The notes: a model not told the origin generated them from the letters alone. 64,000 nucleotides of DNA from CAWINX01 sp963702055 (GCA_963702055.1 OY969702.1:1922001-1986000); one strand, 5' to 3'. Shown: positions 8,629-16,181, counted from the stretch's first letter. A program made the numbers and translations.

Positions 8629-9255
8629 GTGATCAGCCATCAATCGGAGCGGGGCCTACGGGACTCCGGCGATCCGTCCGGTAGCGCCGCAGGAAGCCCC
8701 AGCGACAGCCGGCTCGTAAAGAGGGCTGTGGAGCGAGCCAAGGCGGGCGACGTGGAGGGGCTGCATTTCCTCTACGTCCGCTACGCGCCCGACGTGCTTC
8801 GCTACGTGGCGAGTTTCGTCCAGGACCGCCACGAGGCCGAGGACATCACGCAGAACGTGTTCGCCAAGCTGATGACGGCGATCGGCAAGTACGAGCAGCG
8901 CGAGGTGCCGTTCACGGCATGGATCCTGCGCGTCGCCCGCAACGCGGCCCTCGACCACCTGCGTGTCCGGCGCGCAATCCCCACGGAGGAGGTGCGGGTC
9001 GTCGACGTCGGTCAGGCGCAGATCAGCTTCGAGCGCGGCCAGGATCTGCGCCATGCCCTCGAGCAGCTGCCCGAAGACCAGCGGGAGGTGCTCGTCCTCA
9101 GACACATCGTCGGCCTCTCACCGATTGAGATCGCCGACGCGGTCGACAAGACCGAAAGCTCCGTCCACGGGCTACATCACAGGGGGCGGCGCACGCTTCA
9201 GGCGAAGCTGACCGAACTCGGCGCGGCCCCCGTGGTCGTGCCGTCGCCGATCTAG
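8629..9255 (+). CDS. ECF-type RNA polymerase sigma factor
   Basis: 208 residues from GTG 8629, preceded by a purine-rich GGCAGGGAG; an ATG 87 nt upstream is the alternative. Region 2 is HFLYVRYAPDVLRYVASF through QDRHEAEDITQNVFAKLM and FTAWILRVARNAALDHLR (the -10 recognition and core-binding helices). Region 4 is ALEQLPEDQREVLVLRHIV followed by the LSPIEIADAVDKTESSVHGL helix-turn-helix for -35 recognition. No anti-sigma gene is adjacent. Its last ~20 nt are copied in the direct repeat at 11089. Confidence 0.92.
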   Translation: MISHQSERGLRDSGDPSGSAAGSPSDSRLVKRAVERAKAGDVEGLHFLYVRYAPDVLRYVASFVQDRHEAEDITQNVFAKLMTAIGKYEQREVPFTAWILRVARNAALDHLRVRRAIPTEEVRVVDVGQAQISFERGQDLRHALEQLPEDQREVLVLRHIVGLSPIEIADAVDKTESSVHGLHHRGRRTLQAKLTELGAAPVVVPSPI

Positions 9256-9487
9256 GCTCGATTCAACCCTCAGTTTCGAGACTGTCGAGGATGAGCTGGG
9301 TGGCGCGACCGGCATCCCGATCCGCGGCGAAATAGAGCGCCGTGTGCTCGATCAGCTGCTGCGTGGAGACGCCTTGACGGTCGGCCTCCAGCTCAAACGA
9401 GCGCCAGACCTCGTCGTCGACGCTCAGTTCCAACTCCACCTCCTCCCCACCGGTCTCTTCTCCATTGCGCAGGAAGCCGGGGTACGG
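9236..9487. repeat. 252-bp direct repeat, copy 1
   Basis: Gapless, same-orientation match to 11089-11340 (constant offset 1853) with only about a dozen base differences. It covers the last ~20 nt of the sigma factor gene and the 3' part of a small minus-strand gene. The copy boundary inside the sigma gene suggests this is the donor side for the sigma end, while the complete small gene is in copy 2. Confidence 0.9.
9263..9487 (-). pseudogene. 5'-truncated copy of the ribbon-helix-helix-like gene (paralogue 3)
   Basis: The reading frame matches the C-terminal ~75 residues of the protein at 11116-11493 (PYPGFLRNGE, VELELSVDDEVWRSF, GVSTQQL, TQLILDSLETEG). Upstream of 9487 the match stops and the frame runs into sequence overlapping the end of the nucleotide-sugar dehydrogenase gene, so the N-terminal half is missing. 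The strand-helix-helix part is intact and could still be expressed as a short protein, but no good start site is seen. Confidence 0.65.
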
Positions 9488-9563
9488 CTTCTTCCATGGG
9501 AAGCGGCGATGCTGCCCGGTGTGGAATCGGCGGGCTTGACTATCTTGAGGTCCGCTGAGCCGC

Positions 9564-10811
9564 CTAGAGGCGAACGAGATTCTCGGCCGCGATCTCGCGG
9601 GTGACGCCACGGAAGTCGATCACCCGTGCGGCCTCCGACACGACCCGCTCGTAATCGAGCTGGGGGTGCGCGGTGACGATCGCCGCCAGGTCGGCTTCTG
9701 CCAGGGCCTCGGGCAGATCGACCGAGGCGAGGCCCAGGTCGGCCAACTCGGCGACGTGGGGGTCATGATAGGAAACCTCGCCGCCGCGGTCTACCAGCAG
9801 CTGGATGATCTTCAGCGCCGGGGACTCGCGGATGTCCCCGACCCCCGCCTTGTAGCTGACCCCGAGGACCAGGACCTTGGAGCCCTTGACCGGCTTGCCG
9901 GCGTCGTTGAGCGCTCGCTCGATCCGCTCGACGCAGTAGGAGGGCTGGGACTGGTTGATCTTCCCCGCCAGCTCGATGAACTCGGGGTAGAAGTTGTGCT
10001 CGCGCGCCTTGAAGGCCAGGTAGAAGGGGTCGACGGGAAGGCAGTGCCCGCCCATTCCGGGCCCCGGCTCGAAGCGCATGAAGCCGAAGGGCTTGGTCGA
10101 GGCGGCGTCGATCGCCTCCCAGACGTCGATCCCCAGCCGGTCGCAGAGCTGGGCCAGCTCGTTGACGAAGGCGATGTTGACCGAGCGGAAGATGTTCTCC
10201 AGCAGCTTCGCCAGCTCCGCCGTCTCGGGGTTGGAGAGGACGACCACCTCCTCACAGACCTCCGCGTAGAGGGCGCGGGCGCGCTCGGCGCAGGCCTCGG
10301 TGAGGCCGCCAACCAGCTTCGGCGTGGTGGCGACCGTGTAATCGGTGCGCCCCGGGTCGATCCGCTCGGGCGAGAAGGCGAGGTGGAAGTCGCGGCCCGC
10401 GGCCATCCCCGATTCCTCGAGGATCGGCAGCAGCCGCTCGCGGGTGGTGCCCGGGTAGGTGGTCGACTCGAGGACGACGAGCTGCTCGGGCTGCAGCACA
10501 GCCGAGAGCGAGCCGGCAGCGTCGAGCAGGTGGGTGAGGTCGGGCTCGCGGGTCCCGGTCAGCGGGGTGGGGACGCAGACGATCACCGCGTTGCAGGAGG
10601 CGAGGTCGGCGTGGCGGGGGGTCGGGCGGAGTCGGGCGGACAGCGGCACGAGAGCCTCGTCGGGGATGTCCTCGATGTAGCTGCGCCCCTCGCCGAGGGC
10701 GTCGAGCTTGCGCTGATCGGCGTCGAGCCCGACCACCTCGTGCCCGGCCTGCGCAAAGGCGACCGCGAGCGGTAGCCCGACGTAGCCGAGGCCGATGATG
10801 CCGATCTTCAT
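9564..10811 (-). CDS. nucleotide-sugar dehydrogenase (UDP-glucose/UDP-ManNAc dehydrogenase family)
   Basis: 415 residues with the complete fold: N-terminal NAD-binding GIIGLGYVGLPLAVAFA (residues 4-20), central helical domain with KLLENIFRSVNIAFVNELAQ, catalytic Cys257 in GGHCLPVDPFY, and the C-terminal UDP-binding lobe (VLVLGVSYKAGVGDIRESPA). It performs the two-step NAD-dependent oxidation of a UDP-sugar C6 hydroxyl to the uronic acid. The sequence is closer in style to WecC/WbpA-type enzymes acting on UDP-HexNAc than to UDP-glucose dehydrogenase, which is only a judgement by eye. It supplies an acidic sugar for the surface polysaccharide. Confidence 0.93.
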   Translation of the reverse strand: MKIGIIGLGYVGLPLAVAFAQAGHEVVGLDADQRKLDALGEGRSYIEDIPDEALVPLSARLRPTPRHADLASCNAVIVCVPTPLTGTREPDLTHLLDAAGSLSAVLQPEQLVVLESTTYPGTTRERLLPILEESGMAAGRDFHLAFSPERIDPGRTDYTVATTPKLVGGLTEACAERARALYAEVCEEVVVLSNPETAELAKLLENIFRSVNIAFVNELAQLCDRLGIDVWEAIDAASTKPFGFMRFEPGPGMGGHCLPVDPFYLAFKAREHNFYPEFIELAGKINQSQPSYCVERIERALNDAGKPVKGSKVLVLGVSYKAGVGDIRESPALKIIQLLVDRGGEVSYHDPHVAELADLGLASVDLPEALAEADLAAIVTAHPQLDYERVVSEAARVIDFRGVTREIAAENLVRL

Positions 10812-10934
10812 CCAAGAAAACTACTAAGTAAATGGCCGGCAGGATGCTGTACCAATTTTTGCTACTGACTCCTTGGGAGTTGGGCAAGCGCCAGACGCGC
10901 TTCGAATACAGCGGCCATGTGGTTGGTTTGGCAC

Positions 10935-11070
10935 TGTGTCCGTTTTGACCGCGGCCCAGGTCAGTGTCTCCCCGGCCACGGCCGCCACGAAGGAGATCGC
11001 CGTCGCCACGATCATCCCTATCGCGGCGCCAAGCTCGGGCGTGTAGAAGTCGAGCTCATTGAACGGCGAG
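10935..11070 (-). pseudogene. possible remnant of a membrane protein gene
   Basis: In the 304-nt stretch 10812-11115 the only protein-like signal is a minus-strand segment with a hydrophobic helix (ELGAAIGMIVATAISFVAAV) and flanking polar residues, without start or proper end. It abuts the second copy of the direct repeat at 11089. It may be the remains of a membrane protein gene broken when the repeat arrived; it could also be chance. Confidence 0.25.
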
Positions 11071-11088
11071 CGCCAGGCCCCAGCGGCC

Positions 11089-11340
11089 TCGTGCCGTCGC
11101 CGATCTAGGCTCGACTCAACCCTCAGTTTCGAGACTGTCGAGGATGAGCTGGGTGGCGCGACCGGCATCCCGATCCGCGGCGAGATAGAGCGCCGCGTGC
11201 TCGGCCAGCTGCTGCGTGGAGACGCCTTGACGGTCGGCCTCCCGCTCAAACGAGCGCCAGACCTCGTCGTCGATGCTCAGCTTCAACTCCACCTCCTCCC
11301 CACCGGTCCCTTCTCCATTGCGCAGGAAGCCGGGGTACGG
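11089..11340. repeat. 252-bp direct repeat, copy 2
   Basis: Same-orientation partner of 9236-9487. It starts with the last codons and stop of the sigma factor (GTGCCGTCGCCGATCTAG) although no sigma gene precedes it here, which shows that a segment was copied between the two sites. Confidence 0.9.
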
Positions 11341-11493
11341 CCAATCGGGCCGACCAGAGCCGCTTACGGGGTCACTGAGGTAAAAGCGGATGGCGCGAGC
11401 AACTCGAGTAGCCAAATGCTCTTCGGCGCCCTCTTCGCCTGCCAAGGCGGCGGCAGTGAACTTGCCGAATCTGAGGGTTACGTTCTGGGCCAT
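11116..11493 (-). CDS. small protein with C-terminal ribbon-helix-helix-like segment (paralogue 2, complete copy)
   Basis: 125 residues from ATG 11493 (MAQNVTLRFGKF), with GGGAG about 7 nt upstream. The N-terminal half (TRVARAIRFYL) parallels paralogue 1 (VQVALRHYAHRL). The C-terminal half is a strand (VELKLSIDDE), a helix (VWRSFEREADRQ), GVS, then a second helix (TQQLAEHAALYLAADRDA), which fits a ribbon-helix-helix fold. Function unknown; a DNA-binding regulator or an orphan antitoxin are the likeliest readings. Confidence 0.6.
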   Translation of the reverse strand: MAQNVTLRFGKFTAAALAGEEGAEEHLATRVARAIRFYLSDPVSGSGRPDWPYPGFLRNGEGTGGEEVELKLSIDDEVWRSFEREADRQGVSTQQLAEHAALYLAADRDAGRATQLILDSLETEG

Positions 11494-11686
11494 AGGGGCT
11501 TCTCCCGCGGGAAGCACCCCAGCCGCTATGCCCACAGGTTTCCTCTCTTCCAATCCTGCGCCCCCCATGCCCGACATCGCAAGACCCTATACAAACTTCA
11601 TATCTGCATTACTAAAAATTCGCTGTTTAGCCAGCCGACTTTCTGATAAAGCCGAATGTGGGGACTCACCGGGGGCCGACAAGCCC

Positions 11687-12751
11687 TCAACCGCCGCAAA
11701 CCTCACATCCCGGCTCCGGCACAACCGGCTCGCGCTGGACCTCCATCGTCCGCAGGTCGCAGATGTGGGCGACGCCCAGGGTGGAGGGCGTGCTGAGGCC
11801 AGTCAGGTGGTGCAGGATCTCCATCCCCACCTGTCCGCCGATCAACCCGCAGGCGGGTCCCAGCGTGGCCGCGGGCGAGGGCTGGGCGCGGCGCTGGGCG
11901 ACCGTCGCGTCGAACAGGGGGTAGTCGCGGCGGTAGGCGGTCTCCTGGCAGGCGAAGCAGCCGGTCTGTCCCGGCACGTACAGCGGCCCGATCCTGGCCA
12001 CCGGTGGGAAGTGGCTCATCGTGATGTAGGGGATGGCGGCGGCGAAGCAGGCCGAGTTGACCCAGCGCTCGACGTCGTGGGCGGGCCAATCGGCGGCGTC
12101 CACCACCACTGTTGAGCCTTCGATGGCCGCGGCGATCTCGGCTTCGCTCTCCAGGCGCTTCGGCAACACCTCGAGTCGCATCGCCGAGTTGAAAGCCCGG
12201 AGGCGCTCGGCGGCGGCGGCCGCCTTGGGCTCGCCGAGGTCGGCCTCGGTGTAGAGGATCTGGCGGTTGAGGTTGCTGGCCTCGACCCGATCGCCGTCGA
12301 TCAAGACCATCTCGCCGATCCCGCAGCAGGCGAGCGCCCAGGCGGCCCATGCCCCCAGCCCCCCCACTCCGAACATCACGACCCGGGCGGCGCGCAGCCG
12401 TTCCTGGCACTCGGAGGGCGTCGGCCCGTCGGTGGCGACGTCGCTGAAGTAGCGCAGCTGGCGGTCGAAGCGAGCCAGCTCGCCCTCCTCCAGGCGGTCG
12501 TCGTCCGCCGCGTCCTCGACCAATCCCAGCTCGCCGAGGCCGGCCAGGGCCTCGCGCACGGCCCCGGGGCTGAACCGGCCGTCCAACTCGGCGCGGGGAC
12601 GGGTCCCGTCGAGGGATGCCAGCAGCAACCGCTGCTCGCGGTCGGGCCGCTCGATGCGAACGTCCGCGTCGGCGCTGGGGCGCAGCAGGAGGAGATCGCC
12701 GTCGGGCGACTCGATCAACTCGGTCGTGCGCTTCAGTCGCGGTCTGAGCAT
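11687..12751 (-). CDS. RRE-ThiF protein: E1-like adenylating enzyme of a RiPP pathway (MccB/PaaA-like)
   Basis: 354 residues. Residues 1-85 look like a winged-helix RiPP recognition element (RPRLKRTTELIESPDGDLLL, then REALAGLGELGLVED). Residues 94-330 are an E1/ThiF domain: RFDRQLRYF (94-102), ATP-binding GVGGLG (128-133), acidic DGD (152-154), NLNRQ (160-164), VVDAAD (216-221) and two zinc-binding pairs, CFAC (265-268) and CEVC (349-352). Length and order match MccB, which adenylates a short precursor peptide. A 20-residue ORF (12831-12893) precedes it on the same strand, so it probably activates that peptide's C-terminus or a side chain. No YcaO or cyclodehydratase partner is visible. Confidence 0.85.
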   Translation of the reverse strand: MLRPRLKRTTELIESPDGDLLLLRPSADADVRIERPDREQRLLLASLDGTRPRAELDGRFSPGAVREALAGLGELGLVEDAADDDRLEEGELARFDRQLRYFSDVATDGPTPSECQERLRAARVVMFGVGGLGAWAAWALACCGIGEMVLIDGDRVEASNLNRQILYTEADLGEPKAAAAAERLRAFNSAMRLEVLPKRLESEAEIAAAIEGSTVVVDAADWPAHDVERWVNSACFAAAIPYITMSHFPPVARIGPLYVPGQTGCFACQETAYRRDYPLFDATVAQRRAQPSPAATLGPACGLIGGQVGMEILHHLTGLSTPSTLGVAHICDLRTMEVQREPVVPEPGCEVCGG

Positions 12752-12781
12752 GGGCGGGGGTGACGACGCAAGACAGGGGCC

Positions 12782-12819
12782 GAGTCACCCCGGCCCGCTC
12801 AATCCGGGCCGGGGGACTC
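12782..12819 (-). promoter_or_regulatory. GC-rich hairpin between precursor ORF and ThiF gene
   Basis: Two arms, GAGTCACCCCGGCCCG (12782-12797) and CGGGCCGGGGGACTC (12805-12819), pair over 15 bp with a single bulged A and a 7-nt loop. No U-run follows on the minus strand. Such partial terminators between a RiPP precursor and its enzyme commonly keep the precursor transcript in excess; that role is inferred from position. Confidence 0.6.
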
Positions 12820-12830
12820 GGCGCTGCGGC

Positions 12831-12893
12831 TCAGGAAGCCTTAGTGACGGAGACCGCCGGGATGGCGCGCTCCTGCGTCTTGCTGATCTTCAC
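12831..12893 (-). CDS. candidate RiPP precursor peptide 1 (20 aa)
   Basis: GTG start at 12893 with GGGAGGGGG about 9 nt upstream, stop TGA at 12831. The product is MKISKTQERAIPAVSVTKAS. It is nearly the same as the 19-residue ORF at 14496-14555 (identical MKISKT start, shared PA-x-S and TKA near the end, one residue shorter in the middle), although the DNA around them is different and they lie on opposite strands. That conservation, a good ribosome site and placement just ahead of the RRE-ThiF gene argue that it is translated and is the substrate. C-terminal SVTKAS/SITKAG is the likely modified part. Confidence 0.72.
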   Translation of the reverse strand: MKISKTQERAIPAVSVTKAS

Positions 12894-13023
12894 GCTGCTT
12901 CACCCCCTCCCATTCGTTCGCGATTGACTACTGCTAAAGACCCACCGATTACTCAAATTCGTTTCACTATTTAGATCGACGACCGTCTGAACGGCAATTA
13001 GGATCGACTGGCCAGGAACTTCT

Positions 13024-13647
13024 GTGCAAAACGCAACCGAAGGAGCCGGCGTGGCGCCTGCCGCTACACAAACGATCGATCAGAGGGTGGCGAAGGTGCT
13101 GACGCACCCTGTCCGCGTGCAGATCATGGCCATCCTCGACCAGCGTGTTGCCAGTCCAAACGAGATGGCCAATCAGCTTGGCGTCGGGCTGAGTCACGTC
13201 TCCTACCACGTCAAAGTCCTCAAGGAGTACGAGTGCATCGAGCTGGTCAAGACGCGGCAGCGGCGAGGTGCCGTCGAGCACTTCTACCGGGCGATCATGC
13301 GCCCCTACTTCAGCGACAGCGACTGGGGGCAGCTGCCGCGTTCGGCTCGACAGGGGATCTCCTCCGCCGTCGTGCAGATGATCGTCGAAGACGCGGTTGA
13401 GTCCCTGGACGCCGGATCATTCGACTCGCGCCCGGACCGCCACCTGAGCCGCTTGCCGCTGGTGATGGACGAGGAGGGGTGGGAGGAGTTGAACCAGCTT
13501 TTGAACGACCTGCTGGAGCAGGCCCTCGACCTTCAGGCCCGCTCCGCCTCCCGCATGGCCGAGGAGAAGACCGAAGGCATCACGTCGAAGCTGGCGCTCT
13601 TTCACTTCGAGTCGCCGGAGCCAAAAAAGAAAGCCCCCGCCAAATAG
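13024..13647 (+). CDS. ArsR-like winged-helix transcriptional regulator
   Basis: 207 residues from GTG 13024. VAKVLTHPVRVQIMAIL and ASPNEMANQLGVGLSHVSYHVKVLKEY form an ArsR-type winged helix-turn-helix, and RGAVEHFYRA is the wing. No cysteine metal-sensing motif is present. The C-terminal half (residues ~85-195) is helical, with a conserved-looking EEGWEELNQLLNDLLEQAL, and probably binds an effector or dimerises. It is transcribed divergently from precursor 1 and the ThiF gene, and in line with the methyltransferase, so it most likely controls this RiPP locus from the shared region 12894-13023. Confidence 0.85.
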   Translation: MQNATEGAGVAPAATQTIDQRVAKVLTHPVRVQIMAILDQRVASPNEMANQLGVGLSHVSYHVKVLKEYECIELVKTRQRRGAVEHFYRAIMRPYFSDSDWGQLPRSARQGISSAVVQMIVEDAVESLDAGSFDSRPDRHLSRLPLVMDEEGWEELNQLLNDLLEQALDLQARSASRMAEEKTEGITSKLALFHFESPEPKKKAPAK

Positions 13648-13683
13648 TTGAAATTATCTGAGCAATAGGGGAGGCTAGGGGGC

Positions 13684-14499
13684 GTGAGCGTCCTACCCGC
13701 CCCGACGACTGCCGCCGCTGAGAGCTACGACGAGCTGGCTCCGTTCTACGACGCGTTCACGTCCCACCACGACTACGAGGCCTGGACTCTCCACCTCGAG
13801 GCGGCGGCTCTGGACGCGGGGCTGGCCGGGCGGCGGATGCTCGACATCGCCTGCGGAACGGGTAAGAGCTTCCTGCCGTTCCTGGAACGCGGCTACGAGG
13901 TGACCGGCTGCGACGTCTCGGCGGAGATGCTCGCCGAGGCCGCCCGCAAGGCCCCCGAGGTGAGGTTGGAGCGCTGCGACATGCGCGACCTTCCGGTACT
14001 GGGCCGCTTCGACCTGGTGACCTGCCTCGACGATTCGCTCAATTACCTGCTGAGCGCCGAGGAGGTGGAGGCGGCGCTACGCGGCCTCGCCGCGAACCTG
14101 GCGCCGGGCGGCGTCTGCGTGTTCGACCTCAACACCCTCTCCGCCTATCGCACGACGTTTGCCGGCGACGCGGCGGTCGAGGACGGCGGCGCCTACCTCT
14201 TCTGGCACGGGGAGACCAGCGATGACGTGGCGGCGGGGTCGACGGCGCAGGCGACGATCGAGATCTTCGAGCCAACGCCCGATCGCCTCTACCGCCGGCG
14301 CAGGAGTCGTCACGTTCAGCGCCACTACCCGCCCGAGGCAGTGCTCGACTTGCTCGAGGCCGCCGGCCTCCGCTGCCTGGCCGTATATCGCCAGCTGATC
14401 GACGGCTCGCTCGAGCGCAGCGGCGCGGAGGAGTCGACCCACAAGTCGGTCTACGTCGTCGGGTTACGCGATGCAGAGGGGGGAGGTGAGACCAGGTGA
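13684..14499 (+). CDS. class I SAM-dependent methyltransferase
   Basis: 271 residues from GTG. YDELAPFYDAF opens a typical small-molecule methyltransferase; SAM-binding motif I is MLDIACGTGKSF (residues 52-63), the acidic ribose-binding residue is in GCDVS (Asp77), and the post-I segments RCDMRDLP and DLVTCLDDSLNYLL follow. Substrate unknown. The gene ends inside the start of precursor 2 (GTGA overlap at 14496-14499), so the peptide is translated by coupling. A role in methylating the modified peptide is the natural inference. Confidence 0.87.
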   Translation: MSVLPAPTTAAAESYDELAPFYDAFTSHHDYEAWTLHLEAAALDAGLAGRRMLDIACGTGKSFLPFLERGYEVTGCDVSAEMLAEAARKAPEVRLERCDMRDLPVLGRFDLVTCLDDSLNYLLSAEEVEAALRGLAANLAPGGVCVFDLNTLSAYRTTFAGDAAVEDGGAYLFWHGETSDDVAAGSTAQATIEIFEPTPDRLYRRRRSRHVQRHYPPEAVLDLLEAAGLRCLAVYRQLIDGSLERSGAEESTHKSVYVVGLRDAEGGGETR

Positions 14500-14555
14500 A
14501 GATCAGCAAGACGGAGCACGTCGTGCCGGCAGCTTCGATCACCAAGGCGGGCTAA
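14496..14555 (+). CDS. candidate RiPP precursor peptide 2 (19 aa)
   Basis: GTG start overlapping the methyltransferase stop, with GGGGGGAGG 14-20 nt upstream, stop TAA at 14553-14555. Product MKISKTEHVVPAASITKAG. Aligned with precursor 1: MKISKT is identical, then a variable 3-4 residue spacer, [IV]PA, S[VI]TKA and a small last residue. It has no Cys, so lanthionine or thiazole chemistry from Cys is excluded; Ser, Thr and Lys side chains or the C-terminal carboxylate remain as targets. Confidence 0.72.
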   Translation: MKISKTEHVVPAASITKAG

Positions 14556-14632
14556 CCGCAATAAGAGGGCGAACTCAAACTTAGCTGCTTTGCCAATCGC
14601 CGACGTACGTTCCGCAATATGCGGGAACGGTG

Positions 14633-15661
14633 TTAATTTTCCTTCGCCAATTCTGACTTGTGCCAGGCGGTATTCGGACCGCTGCCCCCCTTGCACCAAA
14701 TGGCCTGCTGATCGCGCAGCTCATGCAGCGCGTTGCGGATCGTTTTGTCGCTCATCCCGGGCAAGTTTGCGCGGATCTCGTCGAAGCGAAATTGCTCTGG
14801 AGCGGATTCCAACACCCAGCGCCGTACCCACTCTTGCTTGTTCACTCCTTTCGGTGGCTGTGCAAGCGCCAGGCGATCCTCGAATTCCTCGTGGGCGCTG
14901 AACAGGGCTGTGGTGAGAAACGTCGCCCAGGCCCAAATGCTGTGTTCTCCCCTCCCCCAGCCCTCCCGCGACTTGCGCAGGGCCTTCTTGTAGGCGTCGC
15001 GTCGCTCGCAGATCACCCGCCCGAGGCTCACGTACCGAAGGGCGCCGTAGTCATGGCGGTCCAGCTCCCGGTCGAGCAGGAGCAGCGCGACGCGCTCGTT
15101 GCCGCCAGCAAACGGCTCTATTGCGTGCAGGTCGAGGCTGAGGGCGGCGAGCAGCAGAATCGGGTGCGCGGCCTCACCCTCGTCGGCTTGCCCGTAGGAG
15201 CGCAAGAGGGATCTGAGCAACCGTTTGGCTCGCGGCGAAGGAGCTCGACTGGGATCGCCACCCCTTCGCCGGGCACCGGCTGATATTTCGTGCCCGTACA
15301 AGCGGTCGTGGAGCTCGATCGCGAGCTCTGGGGTCGGCGGACCGGGATCCTCATCGAGGATCAGGGCGTCGAAGGCGTCTCGGTACCCGGCAACTTCCCG
15401 CTCGCCCTGATTACGCAGCTGGGACTTCTCCATCCCGATCAGCCGCTCCGTGCGCTGCTTCGTCACCCTGAAGCCGGCGATCGCGTTCGAAGCCCAGATC
15501 GATTCGAGCCGCCTGCGGGCGGCGAGGTCTCCCAGTAGCCTCGCCGCTTGCGCGGGCCTGGCTTCGCTACGTCCTTTCGCCGCGTCGGCCTTGCAGAGCA
15601 GCACGCCGAGTCGCGGCGGCATCGCGCCGAAGGTCCTCTCGAGATCGTCAAAGCTGCTCAT
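14633..15661 (-). CDS. Fic-domain protein with degenerate active site
   Basis: 342 residues with the Fic fold: an N-terminal inhibitory-helix region, a Fic core (about residues 110-235) and a C-terminal winged-helix-like tail (RFDEIRANLPGMSDKTIRNAL). The active-site loop reads IEPFAGGNERV (181-191) where AMPylating Fic enzymes have HPFxDGNGR: the catalytic His is Glu182, the metal-binding acidic residue is Gly186, and Gly is replaced by Glu189. The inhibitory motif, normally S-x-x-x-E-G, reads SNAIAG (58-63) without its Glu. Loss of both suggests a catalytically dead or repurposed protein. It stands between the RiPP locus and the conjugative element. Confidence 0.8.
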   Translation of the reverse strand: MSSFDDLERTFGAMPPRLGVLLCKADAAKGRSEARPAQAARLLGDLAARRRLESIWASNAIAGFRVTKQRTERLIGMEKSQLRNQGEREVAGYRDAFDALILDEDPGPPTPELAIELHDRLYGHEISAGARRRGGDPSRAPSPRAKRLLRSLLRSYGQADEGEAAHPILLLAALSLDLHAIEPFAGGNERVALLLLDRELDRHDYGALRYVSLGRVICERRDAYKKALRKSREGWGRGEHSIWAWATFLTTALFSAHEEFEDRLALAQPPKGVNKQEWVRRWVLESAPEQFRFDEIRANLPGMSDKTIRNALHELRDQQAIWCKGGSGPNTAWHKSELAKEN

Positions 15662-16181
15662 CGAGCTGCCACCCAGGGCGCAGTCAAAAAGCCCGCCGCC
15701 ATTTCATCGAAGACGACGGGCGTGGCAGGGCAGCGATTAACTGCCTGGGCGGATTCTAAATTCTCCGCAGTTTGCGGGGACCTCCCACTTGGGCCCTGGC
15801 ACCCACCTCGACCAGGCGCTAGGTTGCGCTCTGCGACCGGGAGAGAGCGGGGCCGCGGAAGCCAAGCGGCTCTCGATCTCGAAGGTGGCGCGACGAGCTT
15901 CAAGGCACGAAGGCTACGTGTCAGGCAGGCGACGGGCGCCATCACCGGTCGCTTTTTCGTGCCGCGAGGGGACGCGTTGGGATCGCGGGTGAGCCGACGC
16001 TGTGTTTCGCACTCTCCACTTTGTCCGGAAGCCGCCCCGAGCCTGGCAGCGGAAGGAACGGCCTACAAGGCGCCGCTTCGCGGGCCTCGCTGACGCGCCC
16101 TCGCTAAGGCTCGGGTTCCGGCCTTCCCTATCCGCTGCCCTTCGGTTCGGCGACTTCCGTCAACAAGTTGAGGAGGACGCG
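15662..16181. other. 520-nt intergenic stretch at the left side of the conjugative element
   Basis: No convincing gene on either strand. It holds the divergent 5' ends of the Fic gene and of the first element gene, and a compound inverted repeat at 16025-16121. The left end of the element is probably within or close to this stretch, but I found no direct repeat with the sequence right of the integrase and no tRNA gene. Confidence 0.6.
16025..16121. repeat. compound hairpin element E1
   Basis: Outer arms CCGGAA (16025-16030) plus CCCGAGCCT (16036-16044) pair with AGGCTCGGG (16107-16115) and TTCCGG (16116-16121), leaving a 5-nt bulge on the left side. Inside is a short stem CCGC/GCGG around a TTC loop (16073-16083). 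Same layout as E2, E4 and E5, with a partly decayed inner stem. Confidence 0.45.

Noticed and set aside
9666..10775. Long plus-strand open frame (369 aa) antisense to the nucleotide-sugar dehydrogenase
   Set aside because: High-GC shadow: no ribosome site, no family-like sequence, while the opposite strand has the full dehydrogenase with Cys257 motif.
14129..14545. Minus-strand frame covering precursor 2 and the methyltransferase end
   Set aside because: Arg-rich shadow translation; the plus-strand peptide has a ribosome site and a close partner at 12831-12893.
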